The notes under the pieces are model-generated. The model had not been told where the DNA came from. It ran no database searches and saw nothing but the letters and a program-made list of their open reading frames with translations. A program made the translations under genes and the position numbers. A DNA stretch of 36,934 nucleotides from Poronia punctata (lineage: Eukaryota > Ascomycota > Sordariomycetes > Xylariales > Xylariaceae): the NCBI GenBank assembly GCA_022579005.1, contig MU401764.1, positions 1 through 36,934 on the forward strand, written 5' to 3'. Of this stretch, positions 23,581 through 34,589 are shown piece after piece (position 1 is the first letter of the stretch; each line of letters begins with the position of its first letter).

Positions 23581-26568
23581 ATATACATAGTATTGTTTAA
23601 TGAGACCTATAGTAACCCCGTTTATAAGATCCCGTTGAGTACCTACTACAAGTACGAATAGAGGTATTTTTGTAACATTGTCGCCGCCAAGCTTCCAAAT
23701 CGGTAGTGCTGAAGTTCGTCAATTCTTCTACCGCCTCTGTAACTGCCATTCGATGGTATGTAAAAACTTGTACCCATGCTCGTAAACAGGGCGTATCCCT
23801 GGTGCCCCAGACGGCTCTTTGCACTTCCGAAAGGCCCAATACTTACTCTATTATCCTTTAACCTAGGTACGTATACGTCTAGGTAGCTGACCGTTTGTTA
23901 AAGCCCTAAGGTTAGTCATGGTTCACGCCAGCCTTGATGGCCTAGAACAAGTCAGACGGAGAGCAATTTTGCCGACTCTCAGCCACCATACGGGTAGGTA
24001 TACACAACTACGAGCCACGATGACCTTACCAGCATCCGGCCCTCGAAGTACTGCTCTGACCTAGGCACCTGCCCTCGCGGCGGCCAATTTACCTTGGCTG
24101 GGCAGGTGACAGATATTATCACTTGCTAATGTTGGCGCTCGAGTCAGACAAATAGTCGCTGGCTTCAGTCCCATTCAAACCATCACCACGCGATCAGAAC
24201 CAGAGCTTGGAATATGAAGCTTAAAATCACGTCGTGCCCAGTCAAGCAAAACCACGCAAGTACCTACTAGGCTACAGTACCGTTGTACGCATACGTCAAG
24301 GCGGTGGCACTTGGGCGTTTTGTAAACACATATATTGAGCGTCTCGTGACTAGCCACGGGGTATCCGCAGAGGCGGCGTCCCCTGCCTCGAATCCACCAT
24401 CACTCCGCAAGCAAAGTTTACTCTGTTGATTAACATACCTACTCAGCCAATCCTGATTCTTGAGTTATGCTACCTGCTATCTAAATGCAATGGTCCGGCT
24501 TCTTCCACGCCAGCTGTACAGCTTGTCTTTTGTTAGCATGGGCGCTCGCAGAATTTCCCCAGCTACCTAGGGTGCACAGAATGATTTCTACATACCAGCC
24601 CCTTCACTGGATTTCATCTTAAGGAGATTCCCGTGGTTCCTAGGTCCTTACTCACACTGAGGGAAACGGTGTATGTGGCTGTTGGCTTTCACAGCACACT
24701 GGCAGATGGCCCCTCCCTCGTATCTTCCTGTTAACGCAGTACTTACGAGTAGCAGTACACATGCCACTTTCGAGTAGGCATAAGTGTGCAGATGCCTTAC
24801 TATGCCCATCTTACGTCTGATACGTTCGTCGCTACGCATAACGTACAGAATCGCAACTAGGTTACAAACAAGCATTGATATATTACGAGTAGAGGGACGC
24901 AGCGAACCGAGTTACAAAGACTCCGATATATCACATGGCCTCATTCCATCCCAGTTGCCATTAAAGATTCTTGACGCAGTTCCCAGCCTCACTAAGATGT
25001 CTGCTCGATATTTGTAGCTGCCCTCCGCTATCAGGTCCTGATATTTTGCACACCCGGCCGGAACCAAAATATAGACCGGTCAGCTCCACTGCGTCGAGCT
25101 GGGCACTTACAAGATATTCTGCCAAAAGACGACTTCGACACGTTTCTTTTTCTTACGTAGTTCGTAACAGGTATGCACACCATAGATAGCACATAATTGA
25201 CAGGCGGTCGCTTGTTATGCGCAAACACTGTGTATACTTAACAGTCCAGCTCTAACCTATCATTTTGTGTTTCACTGCTTAGACTGATGTTTCACAGGGC
25301 ACAAAAGTACATAATCTAGGACATGTTTCCAACCTGTCGGTAATGAGTAACGTACTCTAACATAGCCCCCATTCTATAACTGGCGGAATGATATATCAGA
25401 ACAAGGTGAGCAAGTCATTGTAGCACGAGCGGCCCGATTCTTACAATCGAGGCTCGAGGACTAGCGGTGGACAATTTGTTTTTAGACTGCCATGGCAGCC
25501 AAAAAACCCACAAACCATTGTACGTCGACCACATACTTAGAATATTTTACCTTTTCACATTCCGTCTCACGTCTTACTGTTATCAAATAGGAGGGACTAC
25601 TCGTACGCGGGCATTTTTCATAGCTAATATTTGTACAATATGTCGCTTTGTGCCTACTCAAGTGGATTCATGGTAGACTTAGGGGTTAGAACAGCTAAAG
25701 ATATCGACAATAGTAACGTTGACACGCCCTGTTTTGTAGCCCTTGTGATCTATGAAGCTACCTTATCTAGGTACCTGTCTACATTTATCAATCCTCGAGT
25801 CCGGCATTAGATGGTAGAACCGTGTGCCTACTGAGTGGGTACGATATACGTAGTACCCGAGGCACCCGAGGTGTAGAAAAACAGGTACATCGATATCCTC
25901 TGTATTCTGATCCTACCTTCCTCTACTAAAACTAACGTATCAGTCCATGGCAGGCGCTCACTGACAACATAACCTTAATCAAGCAGGTACTATGGTGCAG
26001 ATGGGAAGGACTGGGCTATTTACTTACGTAGTGTTTGCTTGTTGTGCCGGAACCGCCACTCCAATGCTCCTAGGTATAGATAAGGTCGGTAGGTATTATC
26101 TCTCGGGAAAGATCATTCCTGCCCTCCGTTGGCTGCGCTGTTATCAACAGCATACTCAAGACAACAGTTGTGACTGATCACGGTATGAAGGGAGCAAATA
26201 CTTAAGTTTACCTACGTATAAGGCAGGGGTCGGGCAGGGTCCTAACGTACTTTCTGCAGTGACGACCTGGTCCCATCCACTGCTTTCGAGCACGGTAAAT
26301 AATTCACGATAGACATGGCTGAGTGAGCAATTCTAGGCTAACCGACTGTTTAGTCCTCTCAGCTCTACATCCTCGTACAGTAGTATCTACACATACGTCA
26401 TCCAATACCTATTCTATCATCTGTGGCAGAGCCTATCATCCTTTACACTCTTCAGCTAGCTTGACGAACCAATAGAGATCTTACTCAACAACCTCCCTAG
26501 GTGTAGTTTACGGACAACCAGCCCTAAAATCCACTATCGAAAGTAGGAGATAGCATAATTTCCCCATC
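23581..26568. other. Base-balanced 3 kb without a recognisable gene
   Basis: Open frames are short (60 to 80 codons), scattered on both strands and unlike any family I know. The minus-strand frame 23597-23839 is the most protein-like, but it starts at TTG and abuts the AT-rich relic. ACCTAGGTA and TAGGTA motifs recur, for example near 23861 and 25770. Intergenic or decayed DNA is the best description. Confidence 0.45.
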
Positions 26569-27343
26569 ATGGCCAAGTCAAAAAGCCACAAAACGCATAT
26601 CCCTGCCCTCAGCCAAGGTGCCATTAGCCAGCACAGGGAGGCCTCGTCGTCATTTGTGCGTTTCGTGGAGGATGCCGATCGACAAGGTCTTGCCCTTCGC
26701 CGGTTAGCGAGCGGCAACGAGAGCAACGACTCCAGTCATGCTCGCCAAAATTCATATCCTTCTTCACATTCACACGGCCGCAGAGAGCCTTCTCCGATCG
26801 GAAACCCCCTTGTACATGGGCGCATACCCCAACCAAACAGTAGAGGACAAGGGCAAAGGAACGGGTATGAGAATGGCCCTGAGCCTGGGCAGGAACGAGG
26901 CCAAGGACACGGCGGTTCACATCAGTATCAACATTCGTAGGTTTGCAGGCACTACGGATCAAACCCACTGTAACAATACCGTCTTTGCTAACTCCTTGCT
27001 CCCCATTTTCACCCGTACCAGTCACGAAATCCGCCCTGGTGCCTTGTATATGGGCCTGACTAGTCTCGATGAGGGGGGCCAAGGGTGGGATAGTAGGCAA
27101 ACACCATTCACACACCTGCGAGGACGGCGACAACGAGGAAGGCCATCCGAGAACCGAGTGATTATCTCACCGCAGCTCCTACACCTGATTGATCGAATGG
27201 TCCAATGTCTCTTAGACGTCAGGGGGTCTGTGAGCGAACCGGTGAGCCCCGAACAAATGCTGTTGACAATCAGTACATTGATAGAAAGTATACGCATCGT
27301 CGGCAACTTTGTTCAATGTGATCTCCTACCCCTACTAGGCTAG
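26569..27343 (+). CDS. Unrecognised 229-residue protein, two exons
   Basis: Exon 1 is 26569-26936 and exon 2 is 27022-27343. The 85-nt intron starts GTAGGT, has a CTAAC branch-site-like sequence near 26988, a pyrimidine-rich tract and a TACCAG acceptor. Splicing joins two long open frames exactly in phase. The ATG has A at -3 and G at +4. The N-terminal half is polar and low-complexity (Ser, His, Gly, Gln and Arg rich, about residues 45-122) and probably disordered. Residues 154-163 form a basic patch (HLRGRRQRGR), and about 172-190 and 198-224 look like amphipathic helices (LLHLIDRMVQCLL and LLTISTLIESIRIV). There is no signal peptide or membrane segment. I recognise no family. It could be a species-specific nuclear or nucleic-acid-binding protein, but that is a guess. 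It converges on the DJ-1-like gene 430 bases away. Confidence 0.5.
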
Positions 27344-27773
27344 GACTGGAATGTGTAGGCAGCGTTCAAGGAACAGCATGGTGGAAACCATATCTACAGC
27401 TTCTGGCAAACTGCATTGCAGTAGTTGCTAGATGGCTATTGAAGGGGCTTCACCAGGGCTGCGAGCGATGACAACATACATGGTATCCTCTGAAGCGTAG
27501 ACAGAAGTATAACACTGATTGATGGACAAGCTGTTTTGCTTACTCAAGCTACTTATGAACAAGAACCTTCTATGTCTCACCATAGCGTAACATCCATCAC
27601 ACAGAATTTTATACTATCGAGCAATTCCCACTTTGACTGGCTAGGTATCTTTATGTACTCGATGGTACATGAATAGCGAGCAGTGCATCTTTCAGTAATA
27701 ACCCGAGATTGATAGGTGACTATAGGTGGCTATGAGGGCTGGTAACATGAATAGGGTTGGACAGCAATGCGCC
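27344..27773. other. Intergenic region between convergent genes
   Basis: The 3' ends of the two-exon gene and the DJ-1-like gene face each other here, so this region should hold both untranslated tails and polyadenylation sites. I see no other gene or repeat. Confidence 0.5.
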
Positions 27774-28939
27774 TCAGGCGAACGGATCGTTATTTGGATC
27801 GGTATTCCGAACGTATTCTGCAAGATTGGCCAGTTTCTTGGAAGTCTCCTCCCCGTACTGATCCGCAACGAAGGCAAAAGTAAGGTCAATACCAGCGGAT
27901 ACGCCGGAAGACTGTGCGAATTAAGCATAAACCGTTAGTGATGTACCATCCCTCGTCCGCTCTTCACGTCTTGCCAGGTAAATCCGATAGGTTGACGGGA
28001 GAAGGGGTAGGTTTCGTGTAGTATGAGCGCACTTGGATAGGAGGAAAAGGGGTTAAGGATACGCACCGTCCAGATGTTGCCATCCACGACCCACCGCGCA
28101 TGGCGCACCCAGTTCACTTCCGGCCCCTGTGAGGTAGCCTGTGTTCACCAGTCGTTAGAATTTATTACTCGTTACCCACTGCCTCTCCCTCTTCTTTTGC
28201 CGTTTTTCCTAGAGGATTCTTTCGAACTGCCTGAGTGGACCAGCAAACAATGATACAGATCATGGACGTGCCTATGTTGCGGGAACAACTTTGAAGAAAA
28301 GAATCAGGAGATCTAAACATACCCAATCCCAACTCATCTTATTCGTCGTAGCGTTTTTGCCGTCCAGCAATCCCGAGCTGGCGACTACGGCGCTTCCAGT
28401 GCAGACGGTTAGAAGATAGCGGAGGCGAGGGTATACGCCCTTGACGAAATCCGCTACGCTGTTCATGGTGGTTAGGTTTCGGTTGCCGTAGCCTCCGGGG
28501 ACTGGCGTGTCGGGTTATCTTGAGGTTAGCCTTTTTCGCCTTTCGTCCTTTAATTCCCTAGGTCCATTGAAGAGACAATATACCAGACTCTGGGAGGGAG
28601 AAGCTGATGACATCCTCCTAGCAAAAGTACAAACAGACACCAAAGTTCCAAAGTATCCAGTCAAGAAAATTACTCACCGAGCAACACGTCGAGATCGTCC
28701 GGGAAGTTATCAAAAGTATGTGTCGGAACAATGCTCTCGCCGATGTGGCCGGGCCCCTCGACGACGGTGTTGACGGGGTCAAGCGTGGCGGCGATGATGC
28801 TCAACTCAAGAGGCGTGTCCCGCGACAAGTTGTTCAGTACGTCCAAAGGACCGAAGACGTCGAGAGCCTGGTACCCTGGGTAGAGCGCTACACCGTAGTT
28901 GGTGGGCGGGGATAGTACTCCTGCTGCTGCGAGCGCCAT
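27774..28939 (-). CDS. DJ-1/PfpI family protein, isonitrile hydratase-like
   Basis: This is a small alpha/beta flavodoxin-like cytosolic enzyme of the class I glutamine amidotransferase fold. Exons on the minus strand are 28939-28678, 28501-28323, 28138-28067 and 27911-27774. The introns (176, 184 and 155 nt) have GTGAGT, GTATGT and GTGCGT donors and CCAG, ACAG and ACAG acceptors. The product is 216 residues, normal for the family. Motifs are ALYPGYQALDVFGPLDVLN (residues 18-36), DVLLVPGGYGNR across the first junction, the nucleophile elbow VCTGS with Cys121, then LLDGKNATTNK. Asp27 and the Cys121-Thr122 pair match the Asp/Cys-Thr arrangement of bacterial isonitrile hydratase (InhA), which turns isonitriles into N-formamides. 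The substrate here is inferred only. The residue after ATT is Asn rather than the usual His. The second intron boundary was fixed by reading frame and family motif, since an in-frame TAA lies just before the first acceptor. Confidence 0.9.
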
Positions 28940-29110
28940 GATGATTTTATATTTGCGTGAGGTTGTTGAACTTGGCGTGTAGGGGTAACGGGCGTTAAAC
29001 GAAAGGTGAGGTTGAAGTTTTTGTGTATTGTCGCTTGCTCTTGCCGCTTGCCTCTCTGTTGCTCTTGGATACGCAGGTAAGAAGTATGAATGCCAACACG
29101 GCTCGGGCGA

Positions 29111-29120
29111 CTTATATATA
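29111..29120 (-). promoter_or_regulatory. Candidate TATA box of the DJ-1-like gene
   Basis: TATATATAAG on the minus strand lies about 172 bases before the ATG at 28939. Its position and strand fit the DJ-1-like gene. The leader between them is AC-rich with no strong competing ATG. Motif evidence only. Confidence 0.45.
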
Positions 29121-31097
29121 TTGAGAGGGTAGGCACCCGTCTCGCGACCTCCAAGATGTCATTTAATGTAGGTAGGTAAGTAGGTGGGAATCTTGTAACA
29201 TACACAAGCACATACACATACAGATCATCCAAGTTCACAACGTATATTCTTCTCATAATCACTCTTTTTAAATGAGTGGGCACCTAATGTGTCCACGAGC
29301 CATGTAAGACAATCGTTCTCATTCATTCTCATAATGCGCTCAATTGCATTAGTGTAAGTAGGGACCCGGGTGTGGGTTACCAGATGGCAAACAAAAGGGA
29401 TGGAATCTGTAGGTGGTCTAGTCAAATCGTTGTCTCCGACGTCCTTCGGAGTCTGCGGGGTTAGTGAAACATGAAATAGGATGTTGTTCCGGTTCGCTCC
29501 TCCGACCTCGAAGGCTCGAGCCGGCTGACTGGGATAAAACAACCACGGGCTGACCTTTAGACTTGTTCATTTTTTAAAAAATTAATATTATATTAAAATA
29601 AGGAAGTACTGAAACAATAACATGGGTGATGGATGAGGGGAAAGGGCGCGAACGAACTTGCAAGCCTCGGTACTTACCCATCAGATGTTTATTCACGAGG
29701 AAAATACATACCTACTCACGTAGAACAGATGTTGGCTCATCCAGGTCAGGCCAGCTCGCACAAAGTCCCCCTGTTGGTCGGTTTTGACCATGCTACGTCC
29801 CCTTTTCTCCCTCTTTCCCTCTCTTCTTGATACTCCCTGTTGTCAGAGGTTTGTAGTTGGTCAATGAATGAAATCATCGGTGGAACGTGACGACCCGAGG
29901 TTAGGGAAAATGGCATTTGTTGTGAGATGCTCCTTCCCTGAAAGACGGATACCTACATACCAGTCGACTTCAGTCATTACTTTCACGCTTAAGACAGCAA
30001 GAGAAAAGCTAGACTAGAGAGATGATAGACATATTTCGTGGGAAGTGGTGGGAGAGGTGACATGGGAGAAGGGGGGGGGCGGGTTCGTTCCCATTCTCTG
30101 GGGCCTTTTCCATGCTGGAAATATTATGGAGAGGTATTGATAAAAATGATCGATAATAATACAAGAGTCGCACCCTGAAGTTGGCCCTTATCAGGAGCCT
30201 GCTATGAGAGCGAGCAAGCAACTTCGGACTCCTCCAATAGGCGATTCATCTATATATCTGCCCCCCCCCCCCTTGAACTACAGTATTTATATCACAGGTC
30301 TAAGGAGGACAAGAATCAGGTTTTTGTTCCAAGAAACCTCCCTGTCTTCTTATAGTATAGCCCTGAAATCTGGTAGGCGAAGGTAAGTAAGTAACTGGTC
30401 AGACTCTATGACCCTATCTGACAGCACTAATATTTGAATCATGGTCATACATCACACCGTTCCTTCTCGGTCGCCTTATATAAACTTTTAAGTACGGGTG
30501 TATTCGTCTGAATAAAAGGGAAAGAGCGGTCTCCTAGTCTTACACTCGAGTGCATATGACCGCAAGAAGTTTTAGTCAAAGTGACATCAGCGTTCCGACG
30601 GTCAACGTTCCAGTTGCCGTGAGATAAAGGCATTGGACTCGGAACGCCACTCCCAGGTAGAGTGAAACTAATATAAATTCCTGCTCCGACTTAGAACCTG
30701 GAGCAAATTACCAAGCTCTGTGTCCTAATAAGTAGCGCAGTCTATTCTATAACGGATCAGAGGCCTTCATAGTTAATAGCAGTACTAAGCCTTGCAGATG
30801 GTCTGGAAGGCAGATCGCCAAAGTGAAGGACGACAATAATCACCATTATATACCAGTATAACAGCCCAGTAGGGGTGTTGTTATTGTATTTATTAAGTGA
30901 GATAAAAAGGTGTGTTGTCTGCTTGACCTGCGCCTGGACTTGAAAGGCATCAGTTATAGATACCCCCCCCCAATAGTGTTTGCCATGTCTAACCCATCAC
31001 TTAAGTTAGACAATAGGCAGTCCCTCCCTCTGTAACCGAGACAGGAGAAGCTGAGCCCATCATTTTCTTACGCCCGATGCCTAGTTCTTTTGCTCCT
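29121..31097. other. Base-balanced 2 kb without a recognisable gene
   Basis: It holds the region upstream of the DJ-1-like gene and downstream of the RRM-like gene. TAGGTAGGTAAGTAGGTGGG lies at about 29169-29188. There is a small AT-rich patch at 29569-29601, a G run near 30070 and C runs near 30262 and 30963. Open frames are under 106 codons and resemble nothing known. Confidence 0.45.
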
Positions 31098-31700
31098 CTA
31101 CTCAGCGCATGGATCTGTTACATATTCCACCAGAACCCACGGACTAAACTCCTCCAACAACCTCTCCCGCGCGATCTCCGCCTCGCTCTCCCAGCTTCCA
31201 AACCGGTACCAAATACAATTGGTACCTGGAGAAATCTCGCCGACATCGGTAACCCAATCAATATTCCAGACCATATAAGGAGCCCAAAACGCTTCTAGAA
31301 ACCTGCGGTTCACGATTTCCGGACTGCCACGGATTCTCAAAATCCGGCTGCGGCCCGCCGCACGTTCCGAGAGGGTAGGGTGGACCAGGTCCCATTCGAC
31401 TTGGGGCACCACACCATCCACGACAAAATTCCCCGCTCGTGCCGAGACATAAAATCTTTCGGCCGCCTCGCGCTCAAAGAAACATATGCGGGCATATGGA
31501 TTGGCATCGGCAGGGGGGTTGCGGATGAAAACGTTTCTTACAGGGCCTGCCTGTCGGATTCCGGCGAGGAGAGACCTGTGTGTTGTGTTGGGGCCGAGAC
31601 CGGTGATCCAGAAGGCTGTATTGAAGGCTTCGAGGAGCTCCTGGGTTGTCTCGGGACCAAAGAGCCGGTGCAGTGTAGCTATGGTTGTCCCGTGATCCAT
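31098..31700 (-). CDS. Protein with two RRM-like halves, unknown function
   Basis: A single-exon frame encodes 200 residues from the ATG at 31700. This start is preferred for its context (AAA before ATG, G after). The frame stays open for a further 57 codons upstream, with another ATG at 31835, but that part is cysteine-rich and unlike the rest, so it is probably leader. Residues 29-106 resemble an RRM fold: AFWITGLGP as an RNP2-like strand, a helix around 42-50, and YARICFF as an RNP1-like strand. Residues 118-195 repeat the pattern with RILRIRGS, a helix REG-free segment around FLEAFWAPY, NCIWYRF and a helix EAEIARERLL. Proteins of this build are common and mostly uncharacterised in Pezizomycotina. 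The usual aromatic RNA-stacking residues are only partly present, so RNA binding is not assured. Codon use is GC-rich and undamaged. Confidence 0.75.
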   Translation of the reverse strand: MDHGTTIATLHRLFGPETTQELLEAFNTAFWITGLGPNTTHRSLLAGIRQAGPVRNVFIRNPPADANPYARICFFEREAAERFYVSARAGNFVVDGVVPQVEWDLVHPTLSERAAGRSRILRIRGSPEIVNRRFLEAFWAPYMVWNIDWVTDVGEISPGTNCIWYRFGSWESEAEIARERLLEEFSPWVLVEYVTDPCAE

Positions 31701-31942
31701 TTTCTTTTCTCTGTTGGTATCTTCTTTGTCTAAGGAAATGAGTACCGGTATCTGCGAATTTGAAAGGATTAGGGTTCTGGTATTTTGGCACTCGCAAGCT
31801 CTAGGCTCACAAAAATAGGGGGTTCTTACAAGCATGAAAGGGCTTGTAAAGGAATGGCATACTCTGTCCAAGATACTAAGAATGGTTGTCCAGGATAGTT
31901 GTTGATATGTGAAAAAGGGTTAAGGCATGAAAGTTTTCCTGG

Positions 31943-31949
31943 TTATATA
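31943..31949 (-). promoter_or_regulatory. Candidate TATA box of the RRM-like gene
   Basis: TATATAA on the minus strand lies about 243 bases before the chosen ATG at 31700. If used, the start site would leave a leader of roughly 210 nt that includes the extra upstream ATG at 31835. That ATG is followed directly by CTTGTAAGAAC, whose GTAAGA could be a leader-intron donor. Motif evidence only. Confidence 0.4.
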
Positions 31950-31953
31950 CCCA

Positions 31954-31989
31954 GAGCAGAACGTCGAGCAGGACGTCGAGCAGGATGTC
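31954..31989. repeat. 12-bp tandem repeat, about three units
   Basis: GAACGTCGAGCAG, GACGTCGAGCAG and GATGTC follow each other just upstream of the candidate TATA box of the RRM-like gene. Each unit holds the GTCGAGCAG core. Its position suggests it could be a promoter element, but it could equally be a neutral microsatellite. Confidence 0.6.
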
Positions 31990-32159
31990 AACAGAACTGA
32001 CAATAGTCCCCTGCAAGGCGGGTCTTTTAAAGTTAACACCCGGAGTGATTTCAGAGCGTCGACAATATACATGATGTGGTATATTCTATTGGTGTCCATT
32101 GGTAAAAGATATCCTACACCCCATCCTAACACATTCTCATATTAGCAAATAACCTAATC

Positions 32160-32420
32160 TTACGGCAGAAACAAAAGTTCTTTCTCCCACGCTTCCATAC
32201 TTACAACTGCATACACGGCGTTGCCCATCTTGGCAATTGCTGCCTGGAATAGCGCTTCGACAGACAGACGTGTCTCCTCGCCTTCGTTGAAAACTACTAA
32301 GTAAGCACCTGGTAGAGACTGCTTTGCCTCTAGCTGAAGAGCTCTCTATTTCTCTGTATCAACAGCTTACTCCAACGTTGCGGTATATCCAAAGCCACGC
32401 CATGCACTCTGAAAACATAG
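32160..32420 (-). pseudogene. Coding-like segments in two frames, probable broken gene
   Basis: On the minus strand, 32333 down to the TAA at 32160 is an open, protein-like frame of 57 codons, containing GAYLVVFNEGEETRLSVEAL and FQAAIAKMGNAVYAV. Just upstream, about 32416-32330, another frame reads VALDIPQRWSKLLIQRNREL before a TAG. The two lie in different frames at the point where they meet, with no good intron between them. A still earlier segment (about 32606-32532) reads KLVRGRKALDDLFRATLCIG, and a plausible acceptor (TATGTTTTCAG) ends near 32408. GTAAGT after NAVYAV may be a real donor with another exon beyond it. I recognise no family. A frameshifted pseudogene is likeliest; a real gene with introns I cannot place is the alternative. 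Confidence 0.35.
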
Positions 32421-32609
32421 ATGCTACTCAGTTTCAGCAAAGGTTTCATATAAAGGAGATATAACCAGCAAGACAAAAAGAGATACCTCAAGTACACCTG
32501 ATTATGCCTTGGAAAAGGCGGTATTAGTGACCTATACATAGAGTAGCCCTGAACAGATCATCCAGCGCTTTCCTCCCTCTCACAAGCTTTAGAGCACCCC
32601 AGGTAGTTA

Positions 32610-34589
32610 ATAATATTCATACGGACTGGTCACAACTCCTTACGTCTGGGAGAAAGGGATACCTAGAGACCAGGATACAAGAAACCCGTCACTGTAAAAG
32701 AGACTAGGCAAGTGAGTATACTCTCGATAGTACATCTTCCATTCCCCACGAACTGCTATATTAGGTAATCTGCTACACTCATCTCTTGGCAAGAGTGTTT
32801 AGAAGAGAGTCAAGCTTGGCAAGCTGACCTGTATAAAGCATACATATATACACGTGGGACTGCGATAACATCATACTAGGTAGGAGAGGGTAGATCCGTT
32901 CTGTGCTGAGTTATGTTTTGAGGGAAACAAGGCAGTAGGTAAACGGTATCGTCGTTGTTTTACCCTTGTCGAGTCTCCAATGAGTTCCTTACTTCCCATC
33001 GTGTCAGATCAAATTGACCATCGTCCCCCTTTTCCTCTTCTCTGCCTTTACCATCCCCCGGGGTACCGATTGATGATCTTCTAGCGCTACCTAACTCTCT
33101 ATATATATACCTCCAAGAGAGACACCAATCTTCGATCTCGCTCCCGCATTACGTAAAGGTAGACTGCACAGCATTAGTCTTGGCTAGGTAGTGAGTGGTA
33201 CGGCAGGTTGTAGAAGCAACTTAACAGAAGAGAACCGGCTTACCTCTCTGCTATAGACCACCCCATCTATATAAACTGGGCTACACGCACTGGATGGTTA
33301 TCCAAGCGCCGCCTCGAAGTCCCGACAGCCAGCGTGCGGCTGAGTCTAATACATAGCAAGAACTACGGAGGATCGATAGGGCGATGTAGCTAGGTAGGGA
33401 CTGGGACTGTCAATCCATATGTAGTACCTAGGCCGCATAAAAGGGGTAACCTAGTCTGGTATGTCTGGATTGTACGTGTAAGAGCAGGGGGAGGGCAGGT
33501 TGATATAACACATCGTAGAGGTTCATCATGTCCCTTTCTGCAAATAGTTGGGAGGTCTCTTCCCCTCCAATGGCGACGATGGTGCTTTAGTTTATTTCAT
33601 GTAATATAAAGTTTCCGTTAGTGTCTTTTAACATGGACGCATGTAAATAGGCCCGTCTGATTGATTGTCGACTAACCTACACGTAGGTATGTATCTACGC
33701 GACGTATTTGGTGGTCTCAACTTTCATCTGGTACGCGTATAGCCGTGGTATTTCAAATCTAACCGACCAGTTGATTTGGTTCATCAGCCGCCGCATTACT
33801 GCCCTACTTTTAGCCGGGGAAGGGGAAGAAATCGATAGTCACTATTAGTGTTGCAACTACAACTATTTACGCTGCAAGTCAATCTTAAAAAATATGCTCC
33901 CAGTATGTGGGATGAGTTTGAACCGAGATAACCGACAGTTTACGAAAGCGGCCGACCTGTCAGCTGTGGCACCGGGGGTCCTGTGGCAAACCGTCCCGTC
34001 TATTGCAATGAATAATGTGCAGATGGTGGGCATGGTGGTTAATCTCTCCCGAAATATTGGAATGTCATCTAGTAAACAAAAATCGTCGCTAGACTATCTA
34101 TCCAAATGAGAAACGAAAACAGCATGTCTACTTGCAAGGGGAGAGAAGATAGGTAAAGTACGAGTAGGTTTAACTAGTAGTGTAACGCAAGATGTGACGG
34201 TGTTTAGAGCCACCTACCATAACATTGTGCATTGCATGTTCGGGTCGGAGATGCATGGTGCATATCTCCGTCACGCAGTTGCCACCCACTGATTTGAGGC
34301 AACCGACCAAATTGCCAACCTTAAGGCTATTACAAGGGATATTGAATGTGATTGATGGCAGGTACCATCGATTGTGTGTTCGAACACCAAAGAGCGATGG
34401 GCCGCCCATCTTCCCAACTCACCAATGCCCAACATGTAATGTTCAAAATAAATATCGAAGGATTGGGACGGTGCGCAAGTCGGGTGGGATACCTGCCTAT
34501 ATCCAAATTGGTACATGGGACACGGCTGGTCGGGTTTTTTTTCTTTGGTTTTTTTTTGGTTTTGTTTTGTTTGTGTTGGTACGCCTGCC
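32610..34589. other. Base-balanced 2 kb without a convincing gene
   Basis: Frames at 33894-34109 and 34225-34593 (plus) and 34170-34516 (minus) overlap or start poorly and show no known motif. TAGGTA-type motifs recur near 32878, 33386 and 33424. The right end is a T-rich tract (34529-34575) before the next AT-rich block. Confidence 0.45.
34246..34270. repeat. Hairpin-forming inverted repeat
   Basis: CGGAGATGCA and TGCATATCTCCG flank a TGG loop. They pair almost fully, with one extra A and T in the right arm. There is no U-run after it and no gene nearby that it would serve. Confidence 0.5.

Noticed and set aside
26624..27133. 169-codon open frame, minus strand
   Set aside because: It lies antisense to the two-exon gene, whose start context, intron signals and phase are better. 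It has no motif of its own.
30062..30275. G and C homopolymer runs (about 30070 and 30262)
   Set aside because: Simple mononucleotide runs, 190 bases apart, with no further pairing or G-quadruplex pattern. Possibly assembly-sensitive, but not a feature.
31701..31871. 57-residue N-terminal extension of the RRM-like protein
   Set aside because: Its outermost codon is TTG, the stretch is cysteine-rich and unlike the body, and the ATG at 31700 has a much better context.
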